Source: [Eubacterium] cellulosolvens LD2006
GTDB taxonomy: Bacteria; Bacillota; Clostridia; Lachnospirales; Lachnospiraceae
Assembly (NCBI RefSeq): GCF_000621585.1
Contig: NZ_JHXY01000006.1
Span: 1 to 64,000 of the forward strand
Direction of reading: 5' to 3'
Length of the DNA stretch: 64,000 nt
The notes below the pieces were generated by a model that made no database searches, was not told the origin of the DNA, and was given only the letters and a program-made list of their open reading frames with translations. Made by a program: the position numbers and the translations under genes. Positions 33,530 to 43,029 of this stretch are shown here, one piece after another (the stretch's first letter is position 1; every line of letters starts with the position of its first letter).

Positions 33530-35321
33530 GGTGTACCAGTGCCTCCGCCTCGTCGAGAACCCGTCCGAATTTCTCCAGCGCCGCGTCGATCGGCGCGGAT
33601 GTTCCGAGATCCACTCCGGCGTGTTTCAGCTCGTAGAGGGGATCCTGACTGCCTCCCAGCGAGAGGAATTCCAGATATCGTTTCACCGCCGGTTCCCCCT
33701 CGGAGAGAACCGCCTCGGATACGGCAACAGCGGCCGAATAACTGGTCGCGTACTTGTATACATAGAACGGCGTGTAGAAATGCGGGATTCTCGCCCACTC
33801 CATGTCCACCTCATCGTCAACGACGAGATCCGGACCGAAGTACTCCTCGATCAGTCTTCGGTAGAGGGCATTCAGCGCGCCGGCAGAGAGGGCTTCTCCC
33901 CGCTCGGCCATCGCGTGCGCTTCCTTCTCAAACTCCGCGAACATTGTCTGACGGTAAACCGTTCCCTTAAAGCCCTCGAGATACTGATTCAAAAGCGCCA
34001 TGCGCTCGCGCGGATCCTCACACTCAGCCAGCAGCTGCTCAATCAGAAGATTCTCGTTGACCGTCGACGCGACTTCCGCTACAAAAATCGTGTACTCGGC
34101 GTTCTGCGGAAGCTGCGCGTGGTTAGAATACCAGGTGTGCATCGAGTGCCCCATCTCGTGGGCCAGCGTCGACACACTGTCCAGCGTCCCCACAAAATTC
34201 GAGAGAATATAAGGCACGGAGTCATAGGTTCCCTCCGAGAAGGCGCCGCCCCTCTTTCCCCGGTTCGGATAGACGTCGATCCATCGCTCTTCAAAACCTT
34301 TCTTCACGACGCTGCCGTACTCCCCGCCGAGCGGACGTACAGCGTCAAGCACCATCTGCTTCGCCTCCGGATAGGTATACCTCTTCGTCACGCCATCGGA
34401 AAGCGGCGCGTAGAGATCGTAGTAGTGAAGTTCATCGACACCCAGCAGTTTCTTCCGAAGCCGCACATAACGGTACATCTCCGGCATGTATTTCCGGACG
34501 GAAGCGATCAGCTGATCATAAACCGTCTCCGGCACTCCCTCGTGAAACGTGTACATCTGACGGGAGGAGGAAAAATGCCTCGCCGCCGCCTCGGCCGCCG
34601 CTTTCTTGACACAGCCGGCATAGGTCGCCGCAAAGGTATTGATGTGATGACGGTAGCCGTCGTAATAGCTCATAAACGCGTTCCTGCGGAGAACACGGTC
34701 TTTGGAAGACTGAAGAAGAATATAATTCGAACCGGTCACTTCGGTCTCGTTTCCCTCGCTGTCCCTGCAGGAGTTAAAAACCATATCCGCGTTCTGCAGA
34801 CTGGAAGCGGCCTCCCCGGGCGCCGCGAAAACCTCACCGAAGCCGGCCAGGAGCTTTTCCTCCGAGGCCGTCAGCGTGTGCGGCTTCTGACGAAGCAGTT
34901 TTGTCATCGGATACCGGTAATCCGCGAGAAGCGGATCCTCCGCGATTTTTCGAAGATCGTCCTCCGGAAGAAGCAGGATCTCCGGATCGGCAAACGCCGT
35001 CGCCTGTACCGCCTGCACATATTTCGAGTAAATCCTTGCGTAGAGGCTCTGTGCCACTTCCGCTCTGGTGTCCTCGCTCTTTCTGAGACTCGCGTAAGCG
35101 AAAAGGTTGGAGAGCATCCGCTCCAGTTCCGTCGCCGCATCCAGATACCTCCGGATCGAGGACGCGTCCTTCAGTTTTCCCTGATAAGAAGCCGCGCGTC
35201 CGATAAGTTCTCCAAAGGAATCCAGCTCCTTCTCCCACGCCGCGTCATCCGCATACAGTTTTGTGAGATCCCACTTGAATTCTTCCGCGATCTCACTTCT
35301 TTCCCTTAATTCCTCCGCCAT
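33519..35321 (-). CDS. pepF: Oligoendopeptidase F (M3B zinc peptidase)
   Basis: A 600-residue cytoplasmic metallopeptidase cutting peptides of about 7-17 residues. The zinc motif HEMGHSMHTWYS lies near residues 388-399, with the downstream Glu ligand in EVASTVNENLL. Other family stretches are TYPEAKQMVLDAV and IPHFYTPFYVYKYATSYSAA. The N-terminal 110 residues are the helical PepF domain. The second ATG (35321) is preferred, since the first touches the GGGGG ribosome site. The stop codon lies within a short dispersed repeat. Confidence 0.94.
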   Translation of the reverse strand: MAEELRERSEIAEEFKWDLTKLYADDAAWEKELDSFGELIGRAASYQGKLKDASSIRRYLDAATELERMLSNLFAYASLRKSEDTRAEVAQSLYARIYSKYVQAVQATAFADPEILLLPEDDLRKIAEDPLLADYRYPMTKLLRQKPHTLTASEEKLLAGFGEVFAAPGEAASSLQNADMVFNSCRDSEGNETEVTGSNYILLQSSKDRVLRRNAFMSYYDGYRHHINTFAATYAGCVKKAAAEAAARHFSSSRQMYTFHEGVPETVYDQLIASVRKYMPEMYRYVRLRKKLLGVDELHYYDLYAPLSDGVTKRYTYPEAKQMVLDAVRPLGGEYGSVVKKGFEERWIDVYPNRGKRGGAFSEGTYDSVPYILSNFVGTLDSVSTLAHEMGHSMHTWYSNHAQLPQNAEYTIFVAEVASTVNENLLIEQLLAECEDPRERMALLNQYLEGFKGTVYRQTMFAEFEKEAHAMAERGEALSAGALNALYRRLIEEYFGPDLVVDDEVDMEWARIPHFYTPFYVYKYATSYSAAVAVSEAVLSEGEPAVKRYLEFLSLGGSQDPLYELKHAGVDLGTSAPIDAALEKFGRVLDEAEALVHHLV

Positions 35322-35439
35322 GATCATTCCCCCTTGTTCCGTCCTTTCGGGAACAGCTGATTATTTATACGCCTTTCTCATGTTCATCTTCTGACATTTA
35401 CCGGCCCGGTTATCCCCTGCACCGGAGCGGAAAATGTCG

Positions 35440-36231
35440 TTACAGAAATTCCAGTGTTCTCTCGACATCTTCCGGCTCAAACTTCGGAATCAGTTTCAGC
35501 TTGTGAAGATTCAGTCTGTGAAGACGGTCGATTTTTTTCTTTGTCTCCTCATCCGCGCAGCTGCCGGTGCGGATATATTCGCCGAGGGCGTCATAGGTAA
35601 AGCCAAGTTTGTCCTCATCCGTCTGGCCGGAGAGACCGTCCGACGGAGCTTTCTTCACAAGATTCTCCGGCAGCCCGAGCTCGGCGCCCACCTGAAGAAC
35701 CTCATCCACAAGGAGTCCCGCCAGCGGACTGAAATCACCGGCCGCGTCGCCGTACTTCGTGGAATAGCCCACATAATCCTCCGACATATTGCAGGTGTTG
35801 CAGACTCTCGCCCCCTGCGGCATCATCTGCCCCACCGCATACAGCGTTGTCATACGAAGTCTCGGAGGCATATTGATTCTTGTATCGGAAGAAATCCCCT
35901 GCTGTCCGGTGATTTCCTGCAGTTCTTTATTCTCACCGACCATCTCCGCCATGGCGTCGAAAGCCTTTCCGATGTTCATCTCCACATGCGGAATCTGCAG
36001 AGCCTCCACGAGCTGTCTGGAATCGCTGATGTCGCTCTGTACGCCGTTCGGCATCAGTACGCCGATGACTCTCTCTTTTCCGAGCGCCTCCGCGCAGAGA
36101 GCCGCGCAGACACTGGAGTCCTTCCCTCCGGAAATTCCGATCACCGCAACGCAGCCCGGTCCGTTTTCTTCAAAATATCTGCGGATCCATTCGACAATCT
36201 GGTCTTTTGTTTTTTTTGCGTCCTTAAGCAT
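35440..36231 (-). CDS. nadE: NAD+ synthetase, ammonia-dependent
   Basis: A 263-residue enzyme making NAD+ from nicotinic acid adenine dinucleotide, ATP and ammonia. The PP-loop VIGISGGKDSSVCAALCAEA is at residues 30-49. MMPQGARVCNTCNMSEDYVGY, YGDAAGDFSPLAGLLVDEV and the KKAPSDGLSGQTDEDKLGFTY motif are diagnostic. There is no glutaminase domain, so free ammonia is the donor. It is the last of four closely spaced genes (gaps 31, 27 and 12 bases) after the metallo-hydrolase and two small proteins. Confidence 0.95.
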   Translation of the reverse strand: MLKDAKKTKDQIVEWIRRYFEENGPGCVAVIGISGGKDSSVCAALCAEALGKERVIGVLMPNGVQSDISDSRQLVEALQIPHVEMNIGKAFDAMAEMVGENKELQEITGQQGISSDTRINMPPRLRMTTLYAVGQMMPQGARVCNTCNMSEDYVGYSTKYGDAAGDFSPLAGLLVDEVLQVGAELGLPENLVKKAPSDGLSGQTDEDKLGFTYDALGEYIRTGSCADEETKKKIDRLHRLNLHKLKLIPKFEPEDVERTLEFL

Positions 36232-36243
36232 ATGTGTTCCCTC

Positions 36244-36747
36244 TCATTCAATCGTATTCAGGTCTACCGTATAGTCTTCCGGATTTGCGGAGTGAAAGAT
36301 CACGAGTACCTTTTTCCCGATGATCTCACTTCCCGGATAGCGGTCCAGCGCCCGGCTGGTGAATGTCTCGGTCTTCTGATTGACCGGATCTCTGTATCTG
36401 CAGAGAACATAGAACTGTTCCCGCTCGCCCTCCGCCGTCCGGAAATTCCTCGTGATTCCGATGATCTCGGCCTCCACCGATTTCTTGCGCGGTCTGAAGA
36501 AATCCAGCCTTTCGCGGACACGGTCCCGAAGGTCGTCGTCCGGGTCGGCCTCCCTCAGCTCCTGCAACCGGAGAACAAACGGCGTCATTCCCGCGAGAAT
36601 CAGAATCGCGCCGCAGATTTCCAGCATAAGATAGAGGCGCGTATCCAGCGATGCAGAATAAAAACCGGCGCCCACCGTCAGGATTCCGAATCCGAACACT
36701 ATTCCTCCGACAATCCGCCGGAGTATGTCTCTCTCATGATCGTTCAA
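36244..36747 (-). CDS. Small membrane protein of unknown function
   Basis: A 167-residue protein with two N-terminal helices (about 10-30 and 37-58) and a soluble C-terminal part containing KSVEAEIIGITRNFR, YVLCRYRDP, TFTSRAL and GKKVLVIFHSANPEDY. The soluble part resembles DUF3592-like small beta domains, but the match is loose and I do not assign a family. It sits 12 bases before nadE in a four-gene unit. Confidence 0.7.
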   Translation of the reverse strand: MNDHERDILRRIVGGIVFGFGILTVGAGFYSASLDTRLYLMLEICGAILILAGMTPFVLRLQELREADPDDDLRDRVRERLDFFRPRKKSVEAEIIGITRNFRTAEGEREQFYVLCRYRDPVNQKTETFTSRALDRYPGSEIIGKKVLVIFHSANPEDYTVDLNTIE

Positions 36748-36774
36748 TACCTCGCCCCCTTTTTGGGATGCCTC

Positions 36775-37008
36775 TCAGCCCTGAATCTGATGAAGCATGT
36801 GAATGGTCTCAACGTCGTCCTCTGTCAGCCGGATATTCGATACGAGTTCGCGTCCGTCCGGCCTTGTCACTTTCATCTCGATCACAGTCCCCGCCTCGGC
36901 TCCCTGCGAACTCACCGCCGCGAGAAAAGCTCCTACCTTCGGGTGCTGCGCGTTAAAAAGTTCCAGTCTCTCTTTGTATTTCTTCATTTCAAACGGATTA
37001 AATCCCAT
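36775..37008 (-). CDS. Conserved-looking small cytoplasmic protein
   Basis: A 77-residue protein without signal or membrane segment: MGFNPFEMKKYKERLELFNA, then HPKVGAFLAAV and a small beta part with GTVIEMKVTRPDG and LTEDDVETIHML. A strong AGGAGG ribosome site and tight operon spacing argue that it is real. I do not recognise the family. Confidence 0.7.
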   Translation of the reverse strand: MGFNPFEMKKYKERLELFNAQHPKVGAFLAAVSSQGAEAGTVIEMKVTRPDGRELVSNIRLTEDDVETIHMLHQIQG

Positions 37009-37039
37009 GCTGAATTCCTCCTGTTATTTCTCACATTCG

Positions 37040-37690
37040 TTAACCAATCTTCAGGCAGACCCTGATCTCCGGGTTTACTCTCTTTCTGAACGCCTCGCCG
37101 TCCGACAACTTGCCGACGATACTGCCGTAATGGCAGGGAATAGCAACTGCCGGCTGTAAGAGGTTGATGAAAGCGGCCGCTTTTTTTACATTCATGGTAT
37201 AACGCCCTCCGACGGGTACAACGGCAATATCACATTTGATATCCCGGATCTCCGGAACAGCATCGGTATCTCCGGCAATGTAGACTCTCACCCCGTCGAT
37301 CTCAATCAGATAGCCGAGCCAGCCGCGGATTTTCCTGTGAAACGGTTTCAGGATATTATACGCCGGAACAGCTTCCACCGTATATCTGTCCCTCTGAAGC
37401 TTCATCCCCGCCGTCATCGTAACGATCTGCCGCTCCTCAAAGCCGTCGTGCCGGAGCTGCCCCAGCATACTCTTCGGAACAAAGATCCTCGTCCCTTCAT
37501 TCATAACCTTCCGGATATCCGAAACGGAATAATGATCGTAATGGGAGTGCGTGATAAAAACATACGACGCGTCCCCCGGCGTTCCTTCTATACGAAACGG
37601 GTCGAAGTAAATGACTTCCGGAATCTCCATTCGGACGGAACTGTGCATGTTGATTTGAATGGCATCCAGAAGCTCCTGAAATCTGCTCAT
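37040..37690 (-). CDS. Metallo-beta-lactamase-fold hydrolase
   Basis: A 216-residue MBL-fold enzyme with the metal motif ITHSHYDHYSV (HxHxDH), IYIAGDTDAVPE (bridging Asp) and IPCHYGSIV (last His). Size and the VPVGGRYTMN segment resemble the UPF0173/lactonase-like group of small cytoplasmic hydrolases. The substrate is unknown. It is the first gene of the nadE unit; a link to NAD metabolism would be guesswork. Confidence 0.88.
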   Translation of the reverse strand: MSRFQELLDAIQINMHSSVRMEIPEVIYFDPFRIEGTPGDASYVFITHSHYDHYSVSDIRKVMNEGTRIFVPKSMLGQLRHDGFEERQIVTMTAGMKLQRDRYTVEAVPAYNILKPFHRKIRGWLGYLIEIDGVRVYIAGDTDAVPEIRDIKCDIAVVPVGGRYTMNVKKAAAFINLLQPAVAIPCHYGSIVGKLSDGEAFRKRVNPEIRVCLKIG

Positions 37691-37793
37691 GATAAAAATA
37701 CCCCTTTGTGTAACTATAATCAGTTCTCTATTATAGAATAAAAAGCGGATTTCATAAACTAAAGTTTTTATGAAATGCCCCGTAAAAAAACTG

Positions 37794-37825
37794 TTGACAT
37801 TTTGTTTTGTTTATGGGATTATAAT
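37794..37825 (+). promoter_or_regulatory. Promoter of tRNA-Glu
   Basis: A perfect TTGACA (37794-37799). TATAAT (37820-37825) is 20 bases away, while GATTAT (37817-37822) is at the ideal 17 bases; the two overlap. Transcription would begin within a few bases of the tRNA 5' end. Confidence 0.6.
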
Positions 37826-37829
37826 ACAC

Positions 37830-37901
37830 GGCTTGTTGGTCAAGGGGTTAAGACGCCGCCCTCTCACGGCGGAAACATGGGTTCGATTCCCATACAAGCT
37901 G
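37830..37901 (+). tRNA. tRNA-Glu, anticodon CTC
   Basis: The acceptor arm GGCTTGT pairs with ACAAGCT (37894-37900) with a G-U end pair. The anticodon stem CCGCC/GGCGG frames the loop CTCTCAC with anticodon CTC, and the T arm is ATGGG-TTCGATT-CCCAT. D-arm GGTC...GAC is typical of tRNA-Glu. CCA is not encoded. It reads GAG codons; a TTC-anticodon tRNA elsewhere would read GAA. Confidence 0.95.
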
Positions 37902-37935
37902 CTCATAATTTTTTATATTTTAGTAGTAAAAGAAA

Positions 37936-37961
37936 GAATGTCGCTTGCGGCATTCTTTTTT
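37936..37961 (+). terminator. Terminator after tRNA-Glu
   Basis: GAATGTCGC-TT-GCGGCATTC (one G-U pair) followed by TTTTTT. Almost the same hairpin occurs without the T run at 31775. Confidence 0.85.
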
Positions 37962-37965
37962 CATT

Positions 37966-38000
37966 CATGCGATAGGAAATCGCTTCGCATTCCCTATCGC
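37966..38000 (-). repeat. Dispersed repeat, terminal hairpin only (copy G)
   Basis: Read on the minus strand: GCGATAGGGAATGCGAAGCG and ATTTCCTATCGC. This is the last hairpin of copies B-D in opposite orientation; the outer pairs have changed on both sides (TCATAGG/CCTATGA to CGATAGG/CCTATCG). Confidence 0.6.
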
Positions 38001-38051
38001 AGAATTCAAAAGGGAACCGCCGCTGCTTTGCGACAGTTCCCTTCTTTTTAT

Positions 38052-39062
38052 TTACAGCAATGTCACTCCGTGCTCTTTCGCGTACTGCAGATCTTCGTCT
38101 GTCCACATGGATACCTGTACCTCTCCGATATGCGCCTTGCGCAGGAAGAACATACAGATTCTGGACTGACCGATTCCGCCGCCGATGGTGTACGGAAGTT
38201 TTTTCTCAAGAATCGCCTTCTGGAACGGATACTCGCTTCTCTCCTCACAGCCGGCCTCGGCAAGCTGCAGTTTCAGCGCTTCCTCGTCGACACGGATCCC
38301 CATGGAGGAAAGCTCCAGAGCAATGTCATCGACCGGATAGTAGACGATGATATCACCGTTGAGTTTCCAGTCATCGTAATCCGGCGCGCGGCCGTCGTGC
38401 TTCTCTCCGGATTTCAGCTTTCCGCCGATCTGCTCGATAAATACCGCTCCGTGGAGTTTCGCGAATTTATACTCTCTGTCCTTCGGCGTATCGTCCGGAT
38501 ACATGTCCTCCAGCTCCTGCGTCGTGACGAAAGTGATCTGTTCCGGAAGAATACATTTCACGTAGTCGTATTTATTGGCCACGTATTTCTCTGTGACGTG
38601 AAGCGCCTCATAGACACATTTCACGATTTCCTCCAGTGTCTCTCTCGTGCGCTCTTCTTTTGTGATGATGCGCTCCCAGTCCCACTGATCCACATAGATC
38701 GAATGTACGTTGTCCGTCTCCTCATCGCGGCGGATGGCGTTCATATCTGTATAGAGACCCTCGCCCGGCTTGAAGCCGTATCTTCCGAGAGCGTATCTCT
38801 TCCATTTCGCGAGAGAGTGCACGATCTCCGCCTGTCTCTCATTCTGCTCTTTGATTCCGAAACTTACCGGGCGCTCCACGCCGTTCAGATTGTCGTTCAG
38901 TCCGGATTCCGGATCCACGAACAGCGGTGCGGACACGCGCTGCAGGTTCAGCTCCGCAGACAGCTGACTCTGAAAGAAATCCTTTACTTTTTTTATTGCA
39001 ATCTGGGTTTCCTTGAGACCCAGTTCTGATTTGTAACCTTCCGGGATAAATATCCGGCTCAT
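38052..39062 (-). CDS. asnA: Aspartate-ammonia ligase (asparagine synthetase A)
   Basis: A 336-residue class II synthetase-like enzyme making asparagine from aspartate, ammonia and [60 protein letters not shown] and [17 protein letters not shown] are diagnostic. The length matches the family. The start at 39062 follows GAAGGAGGAGAGAAG; a 25-codon upstream extension lacks a start signal. The 138-base leader has a hairpin but no T-box core. Monocistronic. Confidence 0.96.
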   Translation of the reverse strand: MSRIFIPEGYKSELGLKETQIAIKKVKDFFQSQLSAELNLQRVSAPLFVDPESGLNDNLNGVERPVSFGIKEQNERQAEIVHSLAKWKRYALGRYGFKPGEGLYTDMNAIRRDEETDNVHSIYVDQWDWERIITKEERTRETLEEIVKCVYEALHVTEKYVANKYDYVKCILPEQITFVTTQELEDMYPDDTPKDREYKFAKLHGAVFIEQIGGKLKSGEKHDGRAPDYDDWKLNGDIIVYYPVDDIALELSSMGIRVDEEALKLQLAEAGCEERSEYPFQKAILEKKLPYTIGGGIGQSRICMFFLRKAHIGEVQVSMWTDEDLQYAKEHGVTLL

Positions 39063-39200
39063 TCTTCTCTCCTCCTTCACAATAAACGGTTTGTGTCGCA
39101 GAACTTCCGGAGAAGTCTTCTGTAACACAGGAAACACCGGTTCCCGGGCGTTCCCCTAACACTAAATGAGTATATCACCGATCAATCCGTCAGAAAATAC

Positions 39201-40475
39201 TTAATTCTCCGTACTCTTTTCCGGATCTTCCTCTTCTTTTGAAGGAAGATAAATCTTCACTTTTCCGATGACATGATCATCCATGACAAGGATCCGGATC
39301 TTCATGCCGCCGAGCTCCAGGACATCGCCCCGCTTCGGCATTTCGCCGTTTTCATTGAGCAGCCATCCGCTCAGTGTGGACGTCTCCTCATCTTCATCGA
39401 GTTCGAGGCCGAGTTTCTCAAAGAGCTTGTCCAGATTCATGGATCCGAGGACCACATACTCGTTTTCCGCCGTCTCGATAAATTCCGGCTCCACCTCCTC
39501 ATGCTCGTCCCAGATTTCCCCGACCAGCTCCTCGAGGATGTCCTCCATCGTGACAATACCAAGCGTTCCGCCGTACTCATCCACGACGACGGCCATGTGG
39601 ATTTTCTTTTTCTGAAGCTCACGGAACAGATCGCCGATCGGCCTGTGTTCCGTTGTAAAAATAACCGGCCGGACAATGGACTTCAGCGTCCGGTCGTTTT
39701 GAAAAATCTTGTTGTAAAAATCCTTCAGGTAAATGACGCCGATGATATGATCCACATCCTCCTCATACACCGGAAGTCTGGAATATCCGGTCTCGGCAAA
39801 AACCTTTGCTACGTCCTCCTTGGACGCGTCGCCGGGTACCGCCTCCAGATCCACGCGGGGCGTGAGGATCGCGCCGGCCTGCGTCTCATTAAAATCAATC
39901 GAATTGTGAATCAGGGCACTCTCCTGGTTATCGATCTCACCCTCTTCTTCGGCGGTCTTCACATACATCAGAATTTCTTCATCCGTCACGGAAACATCGT
40001 CATTCGGCTTGAAAACTCTCATACAGAGTTTCTGCCAGAGGCCGAAGACAAAGGTCAGCGGCGTCAGCACCGTCATCAGGAACTGCATAACCCCCGCAAC
40101 GCCCATGGAAAAAGCATCCGCGTTTCCCTTCGCGATGGTTTTCGGGGAAATCTCGCCGAAGACCAGAAGGATGATCGTTATGATGACCGTTGAAATTCCG
40201 GAGCCGGCGTCTTCGCCGAATCTCCGCACACAGATCACCGTCGCCACTGATGTCGCCGCAATATTCACAATGTTGTTTCCGATCAGAATGGTCGAGAGGA
40301 GTTTGTCGTAATTCTCGAGAAGCTTCCGCACAAGCTTCGCTTTCTTCTTTCCATCCTCTGCCAGAGCCTTGATCCGCACGCGGTTCAAGGATGTATACGC
40401 GGTTTCCGCGGCGGAAAAAAACGCCGAGACCAACACACAGACCGCTATGACCAGCAAACCTATACCGTCATCCAC
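39201..40475 (-). CDS. CNNM/CorC (HlyC)-type membrane protein with CBS pair
   Basis: A 424-residue protein with the DUF21 membrane domain (residues 1-135: [43 protein letters not shown]), two CBS domains (about 205-330: [41 protein letters not shown]) and a C-terminal CorC/HlyC domain. This family exports Mg2+ or related cations with Na+; older names call it hemolysin-related. The start is GTG 40475, after GGCAGGTG. Monocistronic, just downstream of metH. Confidence 0.92.
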   Translation of the reverse strand: MDDGIGLLVIAVCVLVSAFFSAAETAYTSLNRVRIKALAEDGKKKAKLVRKLLENYDKLLSTILIGNNIVNIAATSVATVICVRRFGEDAGSGISTVIITIILLVFGEISPKTIAKGNADAFSMGVAGVMQFLMTVLTPLTFVFGLWQKLCMRVFKPNDDVSVTDEEILMYVKTAEEEGEIDNQESALIHNSIDFNETQAGAILTPRVDLEAVPGDASKEDVAKVFAETGYSRLPVYEEDVDHIIGVIYLKDFYNKIFQNDRTLKSIVRPVIFTTEHRPIGDLFRELQKKKIHMAVVVDEYGGTLGIVTMEDILEELVGEIWDEHEEVEPEFIETAENEYVVLGSMNLDKLFEKLGLELDEDEETSTLSGWLLNENGEMPKRGDVLELGGMKIRILVMDDHVIGKVKIYLPSKEEEDPEKSTEN

Positions 40476-40554
40476 TTAATCTTTACACCTGCCTTTTTTA
40501 TGCTGCTTAGATCAGCACACTTTTGCTTTATCATATCAGAAGAGATAAGCTTCA

Positions 40555-43029
40555 TCAAATATTATCTGACAGCAATTTTTTCACCAGCTGCACGCACTCC
40601 GCGGCGTCCCTGGAATATCCGTCGGCGCCGATTTCCTCCGCGAAACTGGAGGTGACGGCCGCACCGCCGATAATGATTTTTCCTTTATATCCCTTTTCTG
40701 CCGCCTCCTCGACGACATCCTTCATGCGCATCATCGTGGTTGTCATCAGCGCAGAGAGACCCACGACAGAGGCGTTCTCCTCCAGCGCCGTCCGGATGAT
40801 CATCTCCGCCGGGACATCTTTTCCGAGATCGATGACTCTGTAGCCGTAATTCCGCAGCATCAGCGCCACCAGATTCTTTCCGATGTCGTGGACATCGCCC
40901 TCGACCGTCGCGATCACAACCGTCTCGACCGGTCCGCTGCCCTCTTTTTTCTCAATCATCGGCTCCAGATGGGCGATCGCCTTTTCCATCGTACCTGCGC
41001 TCGCGATCAGCTGCGGGAGGAAATACTTCTGCTTGTCAAACAGATCACCGACCTCGTTGATCGCCGGAATCAGATAGAGGCTGATGATGTCGTCCGGCTT
41101 CGTCCCGAGGCTCAGTTCCGTCTCACAGAGCTTGATGATTTTCGTCTTCTCCCCGTTCATGACCGCCTTGTACACCGGGTTGACCGCGGTGGAATTTCCC
41201 GAAGCGGATCCGGCCGCTCCTGAGCCGGCAGCCCCAGCGCCTCCGGCCGGTGCGCTTCCGGGTTTCGGATCACCCGCGTGCGCCTCTTTGTACTTCTGAG
41301 CACGGGTGATGTACTTGATGTCGCTTCCCTCCCGCGCAAGAAGCATATCCGTTGCGGCCGCCGCGTTCATCAGAAGTTCCTGGGAAGGATTCGCGATGGC
41401 GAGAGTCAGCCCGCTCTTAATCGCCATGACAAGAAAAGCCATATTCACAAAGCTTCTCTCGGGCAGGCCGAAGGAGATATTCGAAAGACCGCAGACTGTG
41501 GCGAGTCCGAGGTCGTTTTTGCAGTGGGCAAAGGTATCCGTGCAGTGGAGCGCCGCCTCCGGATCCGCGCCGACCGTGGCCACCAGTCCATCGACAACGA
41601 TATCCTCTTTGGCGATTCCGCGCTTCGCGCACTCCTCAAGAGCGGCATGGATGATCGCGTGTTTCTCCTCCTGGGTCGCCGGAATGCCCTCGTCGGACAC
41701 CGGAAGAAATACAAACATCGCGCCATACTTCTGCGCGATCGGAATCAGCCGCTCAAACTTCTCGCTCTCCCAGCTGATGGAGTTGATCAGGGCTCGTCCC
41801 GGATAAATCCGGAGTGCCTCCTCGATGACTTCCGGGAAGCTGGAGTCGATACAGAGCGGACAGTCGGAGACCTGCGTCACCTCATAGACGGCTTTGAGCA
41901 TCATCTCTTTCTCGTCGATGCCGTTCGTTCCCATATTTACATCGAGAATCTCCGCGCCGTCCTCTTCCTGCATTCTCGCGAAATCCCGGACAAGATCCAG
42001 ACTGCCCTCGCGAAGTTCCGCCTGGAGTTTTTTCTTTCCGGTCGGATTGATTCTCTCACCGATGATCTGCAGCATTCCGTCCAGCGTAATCTCGACAAAG
42101 GCTCTCTCTGAGGAAAGCATACGCCGTTTCTCTGTTCGAACCGGCTTCGGCTCTGTGCTCCTGGCCATCTCCACCAGTCTCCGGATGTGCTCCGGCGTCG
42201 CGCCGCAGCAGCCGCCAAGCACTCTCGCCCCGGCCTCAATCAGCTTCCGGCCCTCTGCCGCGAAGTCCCCGGGGCTTGTCGGATAGAAGGTCTTTCCCTC
42301 TTTGTCGATCTGCGGAAGTCCCGCGTTCGGCTTGGCGAGTACCGGCACGTTCGCGACGCTGTACATTTTTTCGATGTTCTCGATCATTCCGTCCGGTCCG
42401 GTCGAGCAGTTCATACCGACCACATCGGCGCCGAGGCTCTGCAGTGTGATCATCGCCGCCTCCGGATTGGTTCCGAAAAGAGTTCTTCCGTCGGCCTCGA
42501 AGGTCAGGCTGGCAATGACCGGCAGGTCGCAGATCTCGCGGATGGCCAGGATCGCCGCCCTCGTCTCCTGCAGACTCATCATCGTCTCAATGACAAAGAG
42601 ATCACAGCCGCCCGCAATCAGAGCCTCCGCCTGCTCCTTGTAGATGTCGACCAGCTCCTCGAACATCATCGTCCCCATCGGATAGAGCTGTCTGCCGGTC
42701 ATGGTCATGTCGCCGGCCACCAGGGCCCGCCCAGCGGCAGCTTCTTTGGAAATCGCAACAAGGTCGATGTTCATCTGCCTCAGCCTGTCTTCCAGCCCGT
42801 AATCCCCGAGCTTCAGCCGGTTTGCCGTAAACGTCGGCGCGTAGAGAATCTGTGTTCCGGCGTCCACAAAGTCCTTCTGCAGCTGCACCATGATCTCCCG
42901 GTTCTCAAGAATCCACTGCTCCGGACAGACGCCGGTCGGCATGCCTGCATTCTGCAGATTCGTTCCGGTCGCTCCATCCAGAAAAACAAAGCCACTGTCG
43001 AGTAACTCCTTAAACTCACTCCTCGTCAT
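40555..43029 (-). CDS. metH: Cobalamin-dependent methionine synthase without reactivation domain
   Basis: 824 residues. The homocysteine domain (1-300) starts FVFLDGATGTNLQNAGMP and has the zinc cysteines in GMNCSTGPDGM and LGGCCGATPEH. The pterin domain (about 320-580) has IIGERINPTGKKKLQ and DVNMGTNG. After an Ala/Gly/Ser linker, the B12 modules (about 610-824) carry the cobalt histidine in VEGDVHDIGKNLV and GLSALMTTTM. The C-terminal SAM-binding activation domain of E. coli MetH (1227 residues) is absent. The preceding gene encodes an activation-like domain fused to a RACo-type activator, and overlaps this gene by 14 bases. The ATG at 43029 is favoured by GAGG upstream. Confidence 0.94.
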   Translation of the reverse strand: MTRSEFKELLDSGFVFLDGATGTNLQNAGMPTGVCPEQWILENREIMVQLQKDFVDAGTQILYAPTFTANRLKLGDYGLEDRLRQMNIDLVAISKEAAAGRALVAGDMTMTGRQLYPMGTMMFEELVDIYKEQAEALIAGGCDLFVIETMMSLQETRAAILAIREICDLPVIASLTFEADGRTLFGTNPEAAMITLQSLGADVVGMNCSTGPDGMIENIEKMYSVANVPVLAKPNAGLPQIDKEGKTFYPTSPGDFAAEGRKLIEAGARVLGGCCGATPEHIRRLVEMARSTEPKPVRTEKRRMLSSERAFVEITLDGMLQIIGERINPTGKKKLQAELREGSLDLVRDFARMQEEDGAEILDVNMGTNGIDEKEMMLKAVYEVTQVSDCPLCIDSSFPEVIEEALRIYPGRALINSISWESEKFERLIPIAQKYGAMFVFLPVSDEGIPATQEEKHAIIHAALEECAKRGIAKEDIVVDGLVATVGADPEAALHCTDTFAHCKNDLGLATVCGLSNISFGLPERSFVNMAFLVMAIKSGLTLAIANPSQELLMNAAAATDMLLAREGSDIKYITRAQKYKEAHAGDPKPGSAPAGGAGAAGSGAAGSASGNSTAVNPVYKAVMNGEKTKIIKLCETELSLGTKPDDIISLYLIPAINEVGDLFDKQKYFLPQLIASAGTMEKAIAHLEPMIEKKEGSGPVETVVIATVEGDVHDIGKNLVALMLRNYGYRVIDLGKDVPAEMIIRTALEENASVVGLSALMTTTMMRMKDVVEEAAEKGYKGKIIIGGAAVTSSFAEEIGADGYSRDAAECVQLVKKLLSDNI

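Noticed and set aside
33528-35309. 593-codon open frame opposite pepF
   Set aside because: Same reason: it lies entirely within a clear peptidase gene, with low-complexity, Arg/His-rich translation typical of antisense reading.
35434-37065. 543-codon open frame opposite the nadE unit
   Set aside because: Runs across four genes with conserved families or good ribosome sites; composition is that of a shadow frame.
39063-39200. T-box leader before asnA
   Set aside because: A hairpin is present but the conserved T-box sequence that pairs with the tRNA end is not found. The same holds before thrS.
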